From NCBI RefSeq assembly GCF_042433895.1, contig NZ_JBHLUA010000005.1, forward strand, positions 124,001-188,000: a stretch of 64,000 nucleotides of DNA, written 5' to 3'. This stretch comes from Mesonia maritima. GTDB taxonomy: Bacteria; Bacteroidota; Bacteroidia; Flavobacteriales; Flavobacteriaceae. Below are positions 52,071 through 61,419 of this stretch, one piece after another. Made by a program: the position numbers and the translations under genes. Positions within the stretch are counted from its first letter, which is position 1, and every line of letters begins with the position of its first letter. The notes under the pieces were generated by a model, which had not been told where the DNA came from, did no database searches, and worked only from the letters and a program-made list of their open reading frames with translations.

Positions 52071-52713
52071 AATCTACAGTTTTTTCGTTCATTGGTATTT
52101 CAATAGTTTGCTCATTTCCGTCATCAATTTTATATAGAAACTTCACACTTACATCCCGTAAAGTTTTAAAACGTTTGGAAAAATCGGGTTCAGCAGCGTT
52201 TTGTGTAAAATCATAAGATCGTGCTTCAAAACAATAAAGTGAATTAGGTTCTAGTGAAGTAAAATCAAAAGTGTATCTGCATTGCGTAATAAAATACTGT
52301 AATCGCCAGTTTAATTGATGATCTTCAGAAGAAGTTTTTGTGATTTTTAAATTGAGAAAACTTAGCGGTTTTAATTCAATTTGACCGAGTTGATAGATTT
52401 CTTTTTGTGGTGTATCCACATAAGCACGCTGAATAGTTGCTGAAGAATAATCTGAAGTATAGGAGTTAACTTTAATTTTATAATCACCATCAAAACTTTC
52501 AAACGACGCGAAAGAAAATTCCCCATTACTATTCGTAAAATCTTCTCCTAATTTTTGGTTCTCAATAAAGCTGGTTATACTAATATCAGAAATAGGTTCT
52601 CCTGTTGAATTAACAACTTTTCCTTCAATTAAAACACGTTTGTTGTTTTCAATTTCGGGTTAACAAGTAACAAGCAATAAATTGAAAAATATTGCCCAGT
52701 ATTTTATTTTCAT
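52054..52713 (-). pseudogene. Carboxypeptidase-regulatory-like lipoprotein broken by an in-frame stop
   Basis: The frame from ATG 52713 encodes a perfect lipoprotein signal ending LLLVTC, then a TAA at 52660-52662 immediately after the lipobox Cys, and then continues open for about 200 codons to 52054. The rest shows VLIEGKVVNSTGEPISDISIT, a CarboxypepD_reg/CNA-B-like beta fold. No other stop occurs in that frame. One substitution (for example TAA from TCA, Ser) would restore a 219-residue lipoprotein. A re-start at the GTG at 52419 would give only the C-terminal part without a signal. Confidence 0.78.
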
Positions 52714-52781
52714 GGTGTCTTTTATTTGAAGATATCCAAAGTTAAGAATAGTTGCGTAGCCTAACGTGAATTAATATAAAA

Positions 52782-53996
52782 TTAATATAGCAGGTATTTT
52801 TTCCGCATTTCTAGGTAATTCTCCAAGCCATTTTTCCAAGTGGCTTTAATTTCTTTTTCACTCATTCCGGCTTCAATCTGTTGCTGAAGTTTTGCTGTTC
52901 CCGCCAATTTTTCAAAGAAATTATTAAAGAATTCTTTCTTATTTGTAGTGTGTTCGTAAGCTTTTAGTAACCACGATAAATTAATTGCTGAAAATTTTTC
53001 TGCAGAAGATAAATTCATTCCGTAGCAAGTTTGCCCTTCATTTTTAGGATATTTTGCGCCTTCATTTGGTTTTGGAATATAGCTATACTCAAAAAATGAA
53101 GCTGGTAAATCTGGAGATCCAAATACTTGAAATTGTAAATCGGTTCCGCGACCGGCATTTACGTTTGTTCCTTCAAAAAAACATAAACTCGGGTAGAGGT
53201 TAATCGCTTGATCATTCGGTAAATTAGGAGAAGGTTTTATGGGTAATGAATAAGTTTTTTGATGAGCGTAATTTTTCATTTTTATGACCATTAAATCACA
53301 AATTGCTTCATTTTTCAACCATTTTTCACCATTAATCATTTGTGCATATTCGCCAATCGTCATTCCGTGGACAATCGGTACCGGATGCATCCCAACAAAA
53401 CTTTTATATTCTTTTTCTAAAATCGGTCCGTCAATATAATGTCCATTCGGGTTTGGTCGATCTAAAATTAACACTGGAATACTTTCTTCAGCGCAGGCTT
53501 CCATGACATAATGAAGAGTAGAAATATAGGTGTAAAAACGAACGCCAACATCTTGAATATCAAAAATTAAAAAATCAATTCCTTTTAATTGTTCTGCACT
53601 TGGCTTTTTATTACTTCCGTAGAGCGAAACAAGCGGAAGTCCGGTTTTTTTATCGATACCATCAACTACTTTTTCGCCGGCATCTGCCTTTCCGCGAAAG
53701 CCGTGTTCAGGAGAAAAAACTTTTTGAATGTTTACATTCCGTTTTAAAAGTGAATCTACCAAATGCGTATAATCGCCATTTTCTTTAAAGATTACCGAGG
53801 TTTGGTTGCCCACAATAGCGACATTTTTTCTATTCAGTAATGGCAAATAGGCTTCGGTTTGATTGGCACCAACTATAATTTTTTTAGCTTTTTTTGAAAA
53901 ATTAGCCGATTTATTTTCTTTTTTTGTTTGCGCTTGGCACGAAACGATAGCCAAAACCAGAATAAAAAATGTATTTTTGAACAACGTGTAAAACAT
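52782..53996 (-). CDS. Exo-beta-N-acetylmuramidase NamZ-like (DUF1343) lipoprotein
   Basis: A 404-residue lipoprotein (VSCQAQ) of the DUF1343/NamZ family. Characteristic segments are VAIVGNQTSV, VFSPEHGFRGKADAGE, DFLIFDIQDVGVRFYTY and VPIVHGMTIGEYAQMING. The family cleaves terminal MurNAc from peptidoglycan fragments. The start at 53996 (ATG) is chosen over a GTG at 54002. The divergent permease gene starts 8 bases further on, so the promoters must lie inside the coding regions. Confidence 0.88.
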   Translation of the reverse strand: MFYTLFKNTFFILVLAIVSCQAQTKKENKSANFSKKAKKIIVGANQTEAYLPLLNRKNVAIVGNQTSVIFKENGDYTHLVDSLLKRNVNIQKVFSPEHGFRGKADAGEKVVDGIDKKTGLPLVSLYGSNKKPSAEQLKGIDFLIFDIQDVGVRFYTYISTLHYVMEACAEESIPVLILDRPNPNGHYIDGPILEKEYKSFVGMHPVPIVHGMTIGEYAQMINGEKWLKNEAICDLMVIKMKNYAHQKTYSLPIKPSPNLPNDQAINLYPSLCFFEGTNVNAGRGTDLQFQVFGSPDLPASFFEYSYIPKPNEGAKYPKNEGQTCYGMNLSSAEKFSAINLSWLLKAYEHTTNKKEFFNNFFEKLAGTAKLQQQIEAGMSEKEIKATWKNGLENYLEMRKKYLLY

Positions 53997-54004
53997 AATC
54001 ACTT

Positions 54005-55243
54005 TTGAATTTCGAATTTTTTATTTCTAAACGCCTCATCAGCGCAAAAGATTATAAAAGTAGTATTTCGGCACCAATAATAAAAATTGCGGTTACCGCA
54101 ATTGCTATTGGCGTGATTATGATGCTCGTTTCGGTTGCCACCGGCGTTGGTCTTCAACAAAAGATTAGAGATAAAATTGCCGCTTTTAACGGGCATATTT
54201 CCATCGGGAATTTAGATAATAACAATTCGCAAATTTCGATGGTTCCGATTTCTACCGATCAAGATTTTTATCCTGAATTTAATGAAGTTGAAGGCATAAA
54301 TCACATTCAAGCCGTAGCTACAAAATATGGTGTTATTCGAACCGAAACAGATTTTGAAGGAATTGTGGTGAAAGGCGTTGGGCCAGATTATCGTTGGGAT
54401 TACTTAGAAGAATATTTAGTAGAAGGGAAGTTGCCGACTTATAACAAAAAAGGCTACAGCAAAGAAATTTTGATTTCACACTATTTAGCAAATCGTCTAG
54501 GATTTCAATTAGGTGATAAAGTGATTGTCTATTTTATGAACGATGGTTATCAAGAACGTCCTCGACCTAGAGATTTTATCATTTCAGGTATTTTTAATTC
54601 AGGATTTCAAGAATTTGATGAAACTTATCTCATCGCAGACATCAATCAAATAAAAAATCTTAATAAATGGGAAAAAAATGAAGTCGGTAATTTTGAAGTT
54701 TTTATAGACGATTTCACACAAATAGATGAGAAAGGCGGCGAAGTTTACCAACATATTGATTCCTTTCTTGATGCTAAAACCATAAAGCAAGCTTATCCTT
54801 CAATTTTTGAATGGCTTTCTTTATTCGATTTTAATATTGCCCTTATTATTGGGATTATGATTATCGTTTCCGGAATTAATATGATTACCGCATTACTCGT
54901 TTTAATTCTTGAACGAACCCAAATGATCGGCATGCTAAAAGCGCTCGGAAGCACCGATTGGAGCGTCCGGAAAATATTTCTTTACAATGCCGGTTACCTC
55001 ATTATTAAAGGACTTTTTTGGGGAAATTTAATCGGCCTTGGGTTGCTTTTTTTACAAAAATATTTTAAGCTCATTCCGCTAAATCCAGAAACGTATTACG
55101 TTACCGAAGCTCCGGTTTACATCAATTGGGAGTATGTACTTTTAATCAATTTCGGGACGCTATTATTATGTTTATTAATGTTGCTTATTCCTTCATATAT
55201 TATTACTAAAATAACACCAGCAAAATCAATTCGATTTGAATAA
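54005..55243 (+). CDS. ABC transporter permease, LolC/LolE-like
   Basis: A 412-residue inner-membrane permease: N-terminal FFISKRLI, SAPIIKIAVTAIAIGVIMMLVSVATGVGLQ (first membrane helix, about residues 22-51), a large periplasmic domain, then three C-terminal helices with ILERTQMIGMLKALGSTDWSVRKIF. It fits the lipoprotein-releasing LolC/E type. The start codon is TTG at 54005; no ATG is available near the conserved N terminus. Confidence 0.85.
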   Translation: MNFEFFISKRLISAKDYKSSISAPIIKIAVTAIAIGVIMMLVSVATGVGLQQKIRDKIAAFNGHISIGNLDNNNSQISMVPISTDQDFYPEFNEVEGINHIQAVATKYGVIRTETDFEGIVVKGVGPDYRWDYLEEYLVEGKLPTYNKKGYSKEILISHYLANRLGFQLGDKVIVYFMNDGYQERPRPRDFIISGIFNSGFQEFDETYLIADINQIKNLNKWEKNEVGNFEVFIDDFTQIDEKGGEVYQHIDSFLDAKTIKQAYPSIFEWLSLFDFNIALIIGIMIIVSGINMITALLVLILERTQMIGMLKALGSTDWSVRKIFLYNAGYLIIKGLFWGNLIGLGLLFLQKYFKLIPLNPETYYVTEAPVYINWEYVLLINFGTLLLCLLMLLIPSYIITKITPAKSIRFE

Positions 55244-55253
55244 AAATTCAAAA

Positions 55254-55637
55254 ATGACATTAGAAGAGAAAATAAAAAAATCAAAAACTACAATTTTTAA
55301 AGCAGTTTTTCCAAGTACCACAAATCATTACGATACACTTTTTGGTGGTACTGCAATGCAATTAATGGACGAAACGGCTTTTATAACTGCTACACGTTTT
55401 AGTCGTCAACCTATGGTAACAGTAAGTAGTGATCGTATCGATTTTAAAAAACCAATTCCAGCCGGAACTATTGTAGAACTATCAGGTCGAGTAACTTATC
55501 TAGGAAATACAAGCATAAAAGTAAGGGTAGATATTTTTATTGAACAAATGTATGAAGATCATCGAGAGAAGGCAGTTTCCGGTGAATTTACTTTTGTAGC
55601 GATAGATGAAAACAAAAAACCCACTCAAATTTTATAG
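55254..55637 (+). CDS. Acyl-CoA thioesterase (hotdog fold)
   Basis: A 127-residue single hotdog-domain protein: FPSTTNHYDTLFGGTAMQLMDETAFITATR, about residues 17-46, contains the catalytic Asp-type region (MDETA) and the following GRVTYLGNTSIKVRVDIF strands. It resembles the YciA/ACOT group that hydrolyses acyl-CoA. The ATG at 55254 is taken rather than an upstream TTG. It begins 10 bases after the permease gene. Confidence 0.85.
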   Translation: MTLEEKIKKSKTTIFKAVFPSTTNHYDTLFGGTAMQLMDETAFITATRFSRQPMVTVSSDRIDFKKPIPAGTIVELSGRVTYLGNTSIKVRVDIFIEQMYEDHREKAVSGEFTFVAIDENKKPTQIL

Positions 55638-55729
55638 TTAATAGAAGCTTGTGTATTTTTTTCCGTTTTAATAAAAAAAGATGCAGTTTCCATCGCTAAC
55701 CCGAATTCTGTTATCCTAAATTACTTTTC

Positions 55730-55737
55730 TATATTTG
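55730..55737 (+). promoter_or_regulatory. -7 box before cysM
   Basis: TATATTTG lies 33 bases before the ATG at 55771. An upstream in-frame candidate start at 55735 falls inside the box and is therefore rejected. Confidence 0.6.
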
Positions 55738-55770
55738 CAGCTCTATTTTCAGCACACGAAAAAAATAACT

Positions 55771-56751
55771 ATGGATTATAAAGAAAATATTTTAGGAACT
55801 ATCGGAAACACGCCGCTGGTGAAAATTAATAAACTCGTTGAAGATATTCCTGCTTTAGTACTTGCTAAATATGAAACCTTTAATCCGGGGAATTCGGTAA
55901 AAGATCGTATGGCGGTAAAAATGATTGAAGATGCCGAAAAAGAAGGACTCATAAAACCCGGTGGAACAATCATAGAAGGAACTTCAGGAAATACGGGAAT
56001 GGGCTTAGCTTTAGCCGCGATTATTAAAGGCTACAAAATGGTTTGCGTAATTGCCGATAAACAAAGTAAAGAGAAAATTGATATTTTACGGGCTGTTGGA
56101 AGCGAAGTTATAGTTTGCCCAACCGATGTAGAACCCGAAGATCCAAGATCATATTACTCAACTTCAAAACGTTTAGCTGAAGAAACACCAAATTCTTGGT
56201 ATGTAAATCAGTATGATAATTTATCGAATGCAAAAGCGCATTACGAAAGTACCGGACCCGAAATTTGGGAACAAACCGACGGGAAAATCACTCATTTTGT
56301 GGTTGGTGTTGGAACCGGCGGAACGATTTCCGGTGTCGGGAAATATTTAAAAGAAAAGAATCCCAACATTAAAATTTGGGGAATCGATACGTATGGTTCA
56401 GTTTTTAAAAAATATCACGAAACGGGCGAGTTTGATGAAAATGAAATTTATCCTTACGTAACCGAAGGAATTGGCGAAGATATTCTTCCAAAAAATGTGA
56501 ATTTTGATATCATCGATGGGTTCACCAAAGTAACCGATAAAGATGCGGCGGTTTATACACGACGTTTAGCAAAAGAAGAAGGAATGTTTTTAGGAAATTC
56601 TGCAGGAGCCGCGATGAAAGGTTTATTGCAACTAAAAGAACATTTCAAAAAAGATGATGTTGTGGTGGTATTATTTCACGATCACGGAAGTCGTTATGTC
56701 GGAAAAATCTATAATGACGAATGGATGAAAAAACAAGGATTTTTAGACTAA
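55771..56751 (+). CDS. cysM: Cysteine synthase / cystathionine beta-synthase-like PLP enzyme
   Basis: A 326-residue fold-type II PLP enzyme with PLP Lys44 in NPGNSVKDRMA, the substrate loop EGTSGNTGMG, GTGGTISGVGKYL (PLP phosphate loop) and SAGAAM near the C terminus. It makes cysteine from O-acetylserine (or O-phosphoserine) and sulfide; the cystathionine beta-synthase activity seen in some relatives cannot be excluded. It is flanked by a promoter and terminator, so it is a single-gene transcript. Confidence 0.9.
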   Translation: MDYKENILGTIGNTPLVKINKLVEDIPALVLAKYETFNPGNSVKDRMAVKMIEDAEKEGLIKPGGTIIEGTSGNTGMGLALAAIIKGYKMVCVIADKQSKEKIDILRAVGSEVIVCPTDVEPEDPRSYYSTSKRLAEETPNSWYVNQYDNLSNAKAHYESTGPEIWEQTDGKITHFVVGVGTGGTISGVGKYLKEKNPNIKIWGIDTYGSVFKKYHETGEFDENEIYPYVTEGIGEDILPKNVNFDIIDGFTKVTDKDAAVYTRRLAKEEGMFLGNSAGAAMKGLLQLKEHFKKDDVVVVLFHDHGSRYVGKIYNDEWMKKQGFLD

Positions 56752-56770
56752 CGCAAACTAAAAATTAATT

Positions 56771-56804
56771 AAAAATCCTATCGAAATTTCGGTGGGATTT
56801 TTTT
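56771..56804 (+). terminator. cysM terminator
   Basis: Stem AAAAATCCTATCGAAA / TTTCGGTGGGATTTTT (two G-U pairs) followed by T. The next 155 bases (56805-56959) hold nothing I can identify. Confidence 0.82.
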
Positions 56805-56959
56805 GTTTTTAATATTTAACGATTTTTAGAAAATTACTGGTAATTTTATTTTACTTGTAAAAGACTTTAGGTTTACCAGAAAATAAAATGGAATATAAAT
56901 TGCCAGTCTTGTTTCCGCCAAAATAAGTAACTTTAGTTTTCACTTTTTAAAATTTTAAG

Positions 56960-57646
56960 ATGAAGAATTGGCTTTTATTGGCTTTCGCAATAATTTTTTT
57001 CTCGAGTTGCGGGTCGATTTCAGAAATTTCAGAAAATAAAAAATCGTTAAGTTATTTAGCCTTAGGTGATTCTTATACTATTGGCGAACGTGTAGCCGAA
57101 GAAAAACGCTGGCCGATTCAGTTAGCTGAAGCCTTGCGGGAAGATGGCTTTTCAATTCAATCTCCAAAAATAATAGCCAAAACCGGTTGGCGAACCGACG
57201 AATTACTTTCGGCGATGAATAAGGAATTAAGTAATGAAAAATACGATTTAGTTTCGGTGTTAATCGGTGTAAACAATCAATATCAAGGAAAATCTATTGA
57301 AACTTATCAGGAAGAATTAGAGCGAATTTTAGAAGAAGCCATTACCCATTCCAAATTCGGAAAGGAAGGCGTTTTTGTGCTAAGCATTCCCGATTATGGT
57401 GTCACGCCTTTTGGTCTCAAATCTGATAAGCAAAATATTAGTAAAGAAGTAGCTGAATTTAATAAAGTTTGTAAAGCAACTTGTCGAGATTTTGGTATTC
57501 CATTTTATAACATAACCGATATTTCTCTGGAAGCCGAAACTGATTCTACTTTAGTAGCCGATGACGGTTTGCATCCAAGCGGTGAAATGTATAAGCGTTG
57601 GGTGACAAAAATTCTTCCGCAGGTAAAAGCATTAATCAAAAATTAA
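56960..57646 (+). CDS. SGNH/GDSL hydrolase lipoprotein
   Basis: A 228-residue lipoprotein (SSCGSI) with the SGNH hydrolase blocks: LGDSYTIG (Ser nucleophile), GWRTDELL (Gly block), GVNNQYQG (Asn block) and DGLHPSGEMY (Asp-His). It is predicted to be an esterase facing the periplasm. The TAA overlaps the ATG of the DUF2851 gene by one base (TAATG). Confidence 0.88.
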   Translation: MKNWLLLAFAIIFFSSCGSISEISENKKSLSYLALGDSYTIGERVAEEKRWPIQLAEALREDGFSIQSPKIIAKTGWRTDELLSAMNKELSNEKYDLVSVLIGVNNQYQGKSIETYQEELERILEEAITHSKFGKEGVFVLSIPDYGVTPFGLKSDKQNISKEVAEFNKVCKATCRDFGIPFYNITDISLEAETDSTLVADDGLHPSGEMYKRWVTKILPQVKALIKN

Positions 57647-58929
57647 TGCAAGAAGCTTTTTTACATTACTGTTGGAAGTTTAAAAAGTTCGATTTTTTGA
57701 ATGCTGAAACGAGTGCCGGAGAAAATATTCAGCTTTTATCGGTCGGGCAACATAATGAAAGTGAATCGGGTCCAGATTTTTTTAACGCCAAACTAAAAAT
57801 TGACGAACAAGTTTGGGCAGGAAATGTAGAAATTCATTTAAAATCGAGCGATTGGTATGCGCATCATCATGAAAAAGATACAAATTATGATAATGTGATT
57901 TTGCACGTGGTTTGGAAACATGATGTTGAAATTTACAGAAAAAATAATACTGAAATTCCTTGTTTAGAACTGAAAAATTATGTTCCGCCTAAATTTATTT
58001 CCAATTATAAAAATTTATTGCAAAGTAATTATAGGTGGATAAATTGTGAAAATGAGTTTCATGAATTTCCAGATTTTTTACTTCAGCATTGGTTAGAGCG
58101 CCTTTTTATAGAACGCTTGGAAGAAAAATCGGAGCGAATTTTAAAATTGCTTGCCGAAAGTAACACCAATTGGGAAGCGGTTTTATTCCAGTTATTGGCC
58201 AAAAACTTCGGCTTAAATAAAAACGGAAATGCTTTTTTGGAAATGGCGGGAAGTATTCCGTTTTCAGCAGTTCAAAAAACTGAGGATGTTTTTCAGTTAG
58301 AAGCGATCTTTTTTGGTCAGGCAAATATGTTAGAAGAAGAAAAAGAAGATGCGTATTATAACCAACTTCGAAAAGAATATAAATATTTAAAGCGAAAATT
58401 TCATTTAAAAAAACATTCGCATATACAAGTGGAATATTTTAGATTGCGACCGTCTAATTTTCCTACCATCCGTTTATCGCAATTAGCAATGTTCTATGGA
58501 AACGCACAGCATTTATTCAGTAAAATTATTCAAGAAAATTCTTTAGATAAAATTTATCAGCTCTTAGAAGTGGAAACTTCAGCGTATTGGAAATCACATT
58601 ATTCTTTCGGGAAAGAAAGTAAAGAGAAATCGAAAAAAGTTTCTAAAAATTTCATCAATTTAGTAATTATAAATACGCTTGTTCCGCTTAAATTTTGTTA
58701 TCAGAAATATATAGGGAAAAATAATTCTGAAGAACTTGTTGAGTTGATGCGAGAACTTCCTGCTGAGAAAAATTCAGTTATAAAAAAGTTTAATTCACTT
58801 AGAAAGAAAACCGCGACAAATGCTTTAGAATCACAAGCTTTATTACAACTTAAACCAAATTACTGCGACAAAAATCGTTGTTTACATTGTAAATTAGGAC
58901 TTTCGCTCTTGCAGAAAACGAGGGATTAA
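57646..58929 (+). CDS. DUF2851 family protein
   Basis: A 427-residue cytoplasmic protein of DUF2851 (QEAFLHYCWKFKKFD at the N terminus, VGQHNESESGPDFFNAKL, EIHLKSSDWYAHHH, and a C-terminal CDKNRCLHCKLGLSLL). The Gly-Pro-Asp-Phe and EIH..SDW segments resemble nuclease-like active sites (restriction-fold), but the function is unproven. The start at 57646 overlaps the upstream stop. A small PspC-like gene follows. Confidence 0.86.
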   Translation: MQEAFLHYCWKFKKFDFLNAETSAGENIQLLSVGQHNESESGPDFFNAKLKIDEQVWAGNVEIHLKSSDWYAHHHEKDTNYDNVILHVVWKHDVEIYRKNNTEIPCLELKNYVPPKFISNYKNLLQSNYRWINCENEFHEFPDFLLQHWLERLFIERLEEKSERILKLLAESNTNWEAVLFQLLAKNFGLNKNGNAFLEMAGSIPFSAVQKTEDVFQLEAIFFGQANMLEEEKEDAYYNQLRKEYKYLKRKFHLKKHSHIQVEYFRLRPSNFPTIRLSQLAMFYGNAQHLFSKIIQENSLDKIYQLLEVETSAYWKSHYSFGKESKEKSKKVSKNFINLVIINTLVPLKFCYQKYIGKNNSEELVELMRELPAEKNSVIKKFNSLRKKTATNALESQALLQLKPNYCDKNRCLHCKLGLSLLQKTRD

Positions 58930-58943
58930 GCTATTTTTGTGTT

Positions 58944-59174
58944 ATGCTAAAATTGGTGTATCGAATTCGCTATTATTTTGAGCGGAATGGTTTTTACGTA
59001 AGTTCACGATTAGCCGATCGTTTAGGAATGCGCGTAAAAAGTGTACGTCTTTTTTTTATTTATCTTTCTTTTGCCACTTTTGGTATTGGTTTCGCCTTCT
59101 ATTTAACCTTAGCGTTTTGGTTACGTTTAAAAGATTTGGTGTACACAAAACGAACCTCAGTTTTTGATTTATAA
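58944..59174 (+). CDS. PspC domain-containing protein
   Basis: A 76-residue protein with an N-terminal basic part and two hydrophobic stretches (FFIYLSFATFGIGFAFYL) in the PspC pattern (SRLADRLGMRVKSVRLFFIYLS, about residues 21-42). PspC proteins are inner-membrane components of envelope stress responses. It follows DUF2851 after 14 bases and is likely in the same operon. Confidence 0.8.
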   Translation: MLKLVYRIRYYFERNGFYVSSRLADRLGMRVKSVRLFFIYLSFATFGIGFAFYLTLAFWLRLKDLVYTKRTSVFDL

Positions 59175-59303
59175 TACAAATATCCGATTTTTTAACATCT
59201 TCTTTACATTTTAACCTCTAACTCTTTGAAAAAGCCCAATTTTTTAAGATATTGGGCCATCAATTAACTTAAATATTCAATTGTAACAAAATAAAGGTAA
59301 CTT

Positions 59304-61409
59304 ATGAGGAGGAAGTATTTACTTTCAACACTGCTATTATTTGCAGCAATTATCGGTCTTTACGGCCAAGAAAATGAAAACAATAATCAGGAATTAGAGG
59401 TAGAAGCTGAGTTAGGAAATCCATCTAGTTTAATTAATGACGGATTTATTGATTTAAAAGTGACCGGAGGAGTTCCACCTTATACTTATAAATGGACTAA
59501 TCCTGAGACCTCCTTAAAATCGAATAAAGCCACAGGTTTAATAGAAGGAGTTCCTTATGATGTGGTGATTACCGATGCCAATCAAAATACCATTACAAAG
59601 TCTTATCGAATTGAAGCAGAATCGATCACAGAAAATTTTAACGGCTTTTTTGCTCCTATTGTGGAAAATATGGGAGCAATTTTATTTTGGGATCCTTTTG
59701 CCGCACTAGGAATTTATGATCCTGTAGTATATGCTGAAGAAAAATTAGTTCCTATTCCAGAATGGACCGCGAAAACCGAAAGTGTTTCTACCTTAAAACG
59801 CTGGTTAAAACCAGAAGGTTCTAAAGTTAGTAAAGGGGAAGAAATAGCAATTGTTTCTAAAGATACGGGTGAAGAAGAAACCGTTTATGCGTTAGCCGGA
59901 GGAGAATTAAAATATTTAGTAAAAGAAGGTGGTGTAATTTTTAACCCGAACAATACCGAAGATGTTATTGAACAAGGAGCGCATTATTTAGCTGAAATTA
60001 AATATGAAAATCCTGTACCCTTAACACACCCAAATGGAGACCTCAAGAAAAACGCAATTCCATTTATTGTGGTTTGGTTAATTTTAGGAGCATTCTTCTT
60101 TACGTTAAGAATGGGCTTTATTAATATTCGCGGATTTAGACACTCTTTAGATTTAGCAAAAGGAAAATATGACGATCCAAATGCACCGGGAACAATTACT
60201 CACTTTCAAGCTTTAGCAACTGCAGTTTCTGCAACCGTTGGTTTAGGGAATATTGCGGGAGTTGCCGTAGCTATTTCACTTGGTGGAGCCGGAGCAACTT
60301 TTTGGATGATTATTGCCGGTTTACTTGGTATGTCTTCTAAATTCGTTGAATGTACTTTAGGGGTAAAATATAGATTTATAGATGCTGAAGGAAGAATTTT
60401 TGGTGGACCGATGAATTATTTACGTTACGGATTAGAAAAACGTAACATGAAAGGTCTTGGTAAATTTCTTGCAGGTTTCTTCGCGATTTTAGGTGTAGGA
60501 GCTTCTTTTGGTGGTGGAAATATGTTCCAATCTAACCAATCGTTTGAAATTTTATCAGGTCAATTTCCAATGCTAGAAGGAAACGGATTTCTTTTCGGAT
60601 TAGTTGTAGCAGTATTAGTTGGAGTCGTAATTATCGGTGGAATTAACAGTATTGCAAAAGTAACTGGAAAAGTAGTTCCTTTTATGGCAATTGTTTACGT
60701 TTTAGGTTCGTTAACTGTAATTGCTTTTAATATTGAAAATATTGGTCCAGCATTTTCAGCGATCTTTAATGGAGCTTTCTCTCCAAATGCTTTAAAAGGA
60801 GGAATTTTAGGTGTGTTAATTGTAGGTTTCCAACGTGCAGCGTTTTCAAACGAAGCGGGTGTTGGTTCAGCGGCAATTGCGCATAGTGCGGCGAAAACAA
60901 ATCATCCGCCATCAGAAGGTTTTGTTGCTTTACTAGAGCCATTTATCGATACCGTAGTTGTTTGTACACTTACGGCGTTGGTATTAATTTTTACCGGAAT
61001 GCACGAAGTTGAAGGAGTTGGTGGTGTAGAATTAACTTCTGCAGCATTTGCGAGTGTAATTTCTTGGTTCCCTTATGTACTTGCAGCAGCGGTTTTCTTA
61101 TTTGCTTTTTCAACGATGATTTCTTGGTCTTACTACGGAATGAGAGCGTGGACGTATTTATTCGGAAAGAGTAAAAAATCGGAAATGTTGTATAAATTAA
61201 TTTTCTGTATTTTCGTTGTAGTAGGTTCTTCTATTAGTTTAGGAGCTGTTTTAGATTTTTCAGATATGATGATTCTCGCGATGTCATTCCCTAATATTAT
61301 TGGACTTTACATAATGTCTGGTGAAGTTAGAGAAGATTTAAAAGAATACTTCAAAAAACTTAAAAACGGAGAATTGTTTAAAAAAGAAAAGGCTACAAAG
61401 ATGTCTTAA
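59304..61409 (+). CDS. AGCS-family sodium:alanine/glycine symporter with N-terminal SprB-like and lipoyl-like domains
   Basis: A 701-residue protein. The C-terminal ~450 residues are a complete AGCS symporter (NIRGFRHSLDLAKGKYDD, TAVSATVGLGNIAGVAVAIS, FQRAAFSNEAGVGSAAIAHSAAKT). Before it come a signal peptide (1-21), a SprB/PKD-like repeat (about 37-103, VTGGVPPYTYKW, VVITDANQNTI), the hydrophobic AGCS-type helix (112-140), and a barrel-sandwich, biotinyl/lipoyl-like segment (about 154-232). Usual AGCS proteins are 450-580 residues. Sodium-coupled amino-acid uptake is expected; the extra domains would lie in the periplasm. Confidence 0.85.
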   Translation: MRRKYLLSTLLLFAAIIGLYGQENENNNQELEVEAELGNPSSLINDGFIDLKVTGGVPPYTYKWTNPETSLKSNKATGLIEGVPYDVVITDANQNTITKSYRIEAESITENFNGFFAPIVENMGAILFWDPFAALGIYDPVVYAEEKLVPIPEWTAKTESVSTLKRWLKPEGSKVSKGEEIAIVSKDTGEEETVYALAGGELKYLVKEGGVIFNPNNTEDVIEQGAHYLAEIKYENPVPLTHPNGDLKKNAIPFIVVWLILGAFFFTLRMGFINIRGFRHSLDLAKGKYDDPNAPGTITHFQALATAVSATVGLGNIAGVAVAISLGGAGATFWMIIAGLLGMSSKFVECTLGVKYRFIDAEGRIFGGPMNYLRYGLEKRNMKGLGKFLAGFFAILGVGASFGGGNMFQSNQSFEILSGQFPMLEGNGFLFGLVVAVLVGVVIIGGINSIAKVTGKVVPFMAIVYVLGSLTVIAFNIENIGPAFSAIFNGAFSPNALKGGILGVLIVGFQRAAFSNEAGVGSAAIAHSAAKTNHPPSEGFVALLEPFIDTVVVCTLTALVLIFTGMHEVEGVGGVELTSAAFASVISWFPYVLAAAVFLFAFSTMISWSYYGMRAWTYLFGKSKKSEMLYKLIFCIFVVVGSSISLGAVLDFSDMMILAMSFPNIIGLYIMSGEVREDLKEYFKKLKNGELFKKEKATKMS

Positions 61410-61419
61410 AAAATAAAGT

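Noticed and set aside
53997..54002. GTG start for the NamZ-like protein at 54002
   Set aside because: An ATG two codons later gives the normal lipoprotein signal; the extension adds only two residues.
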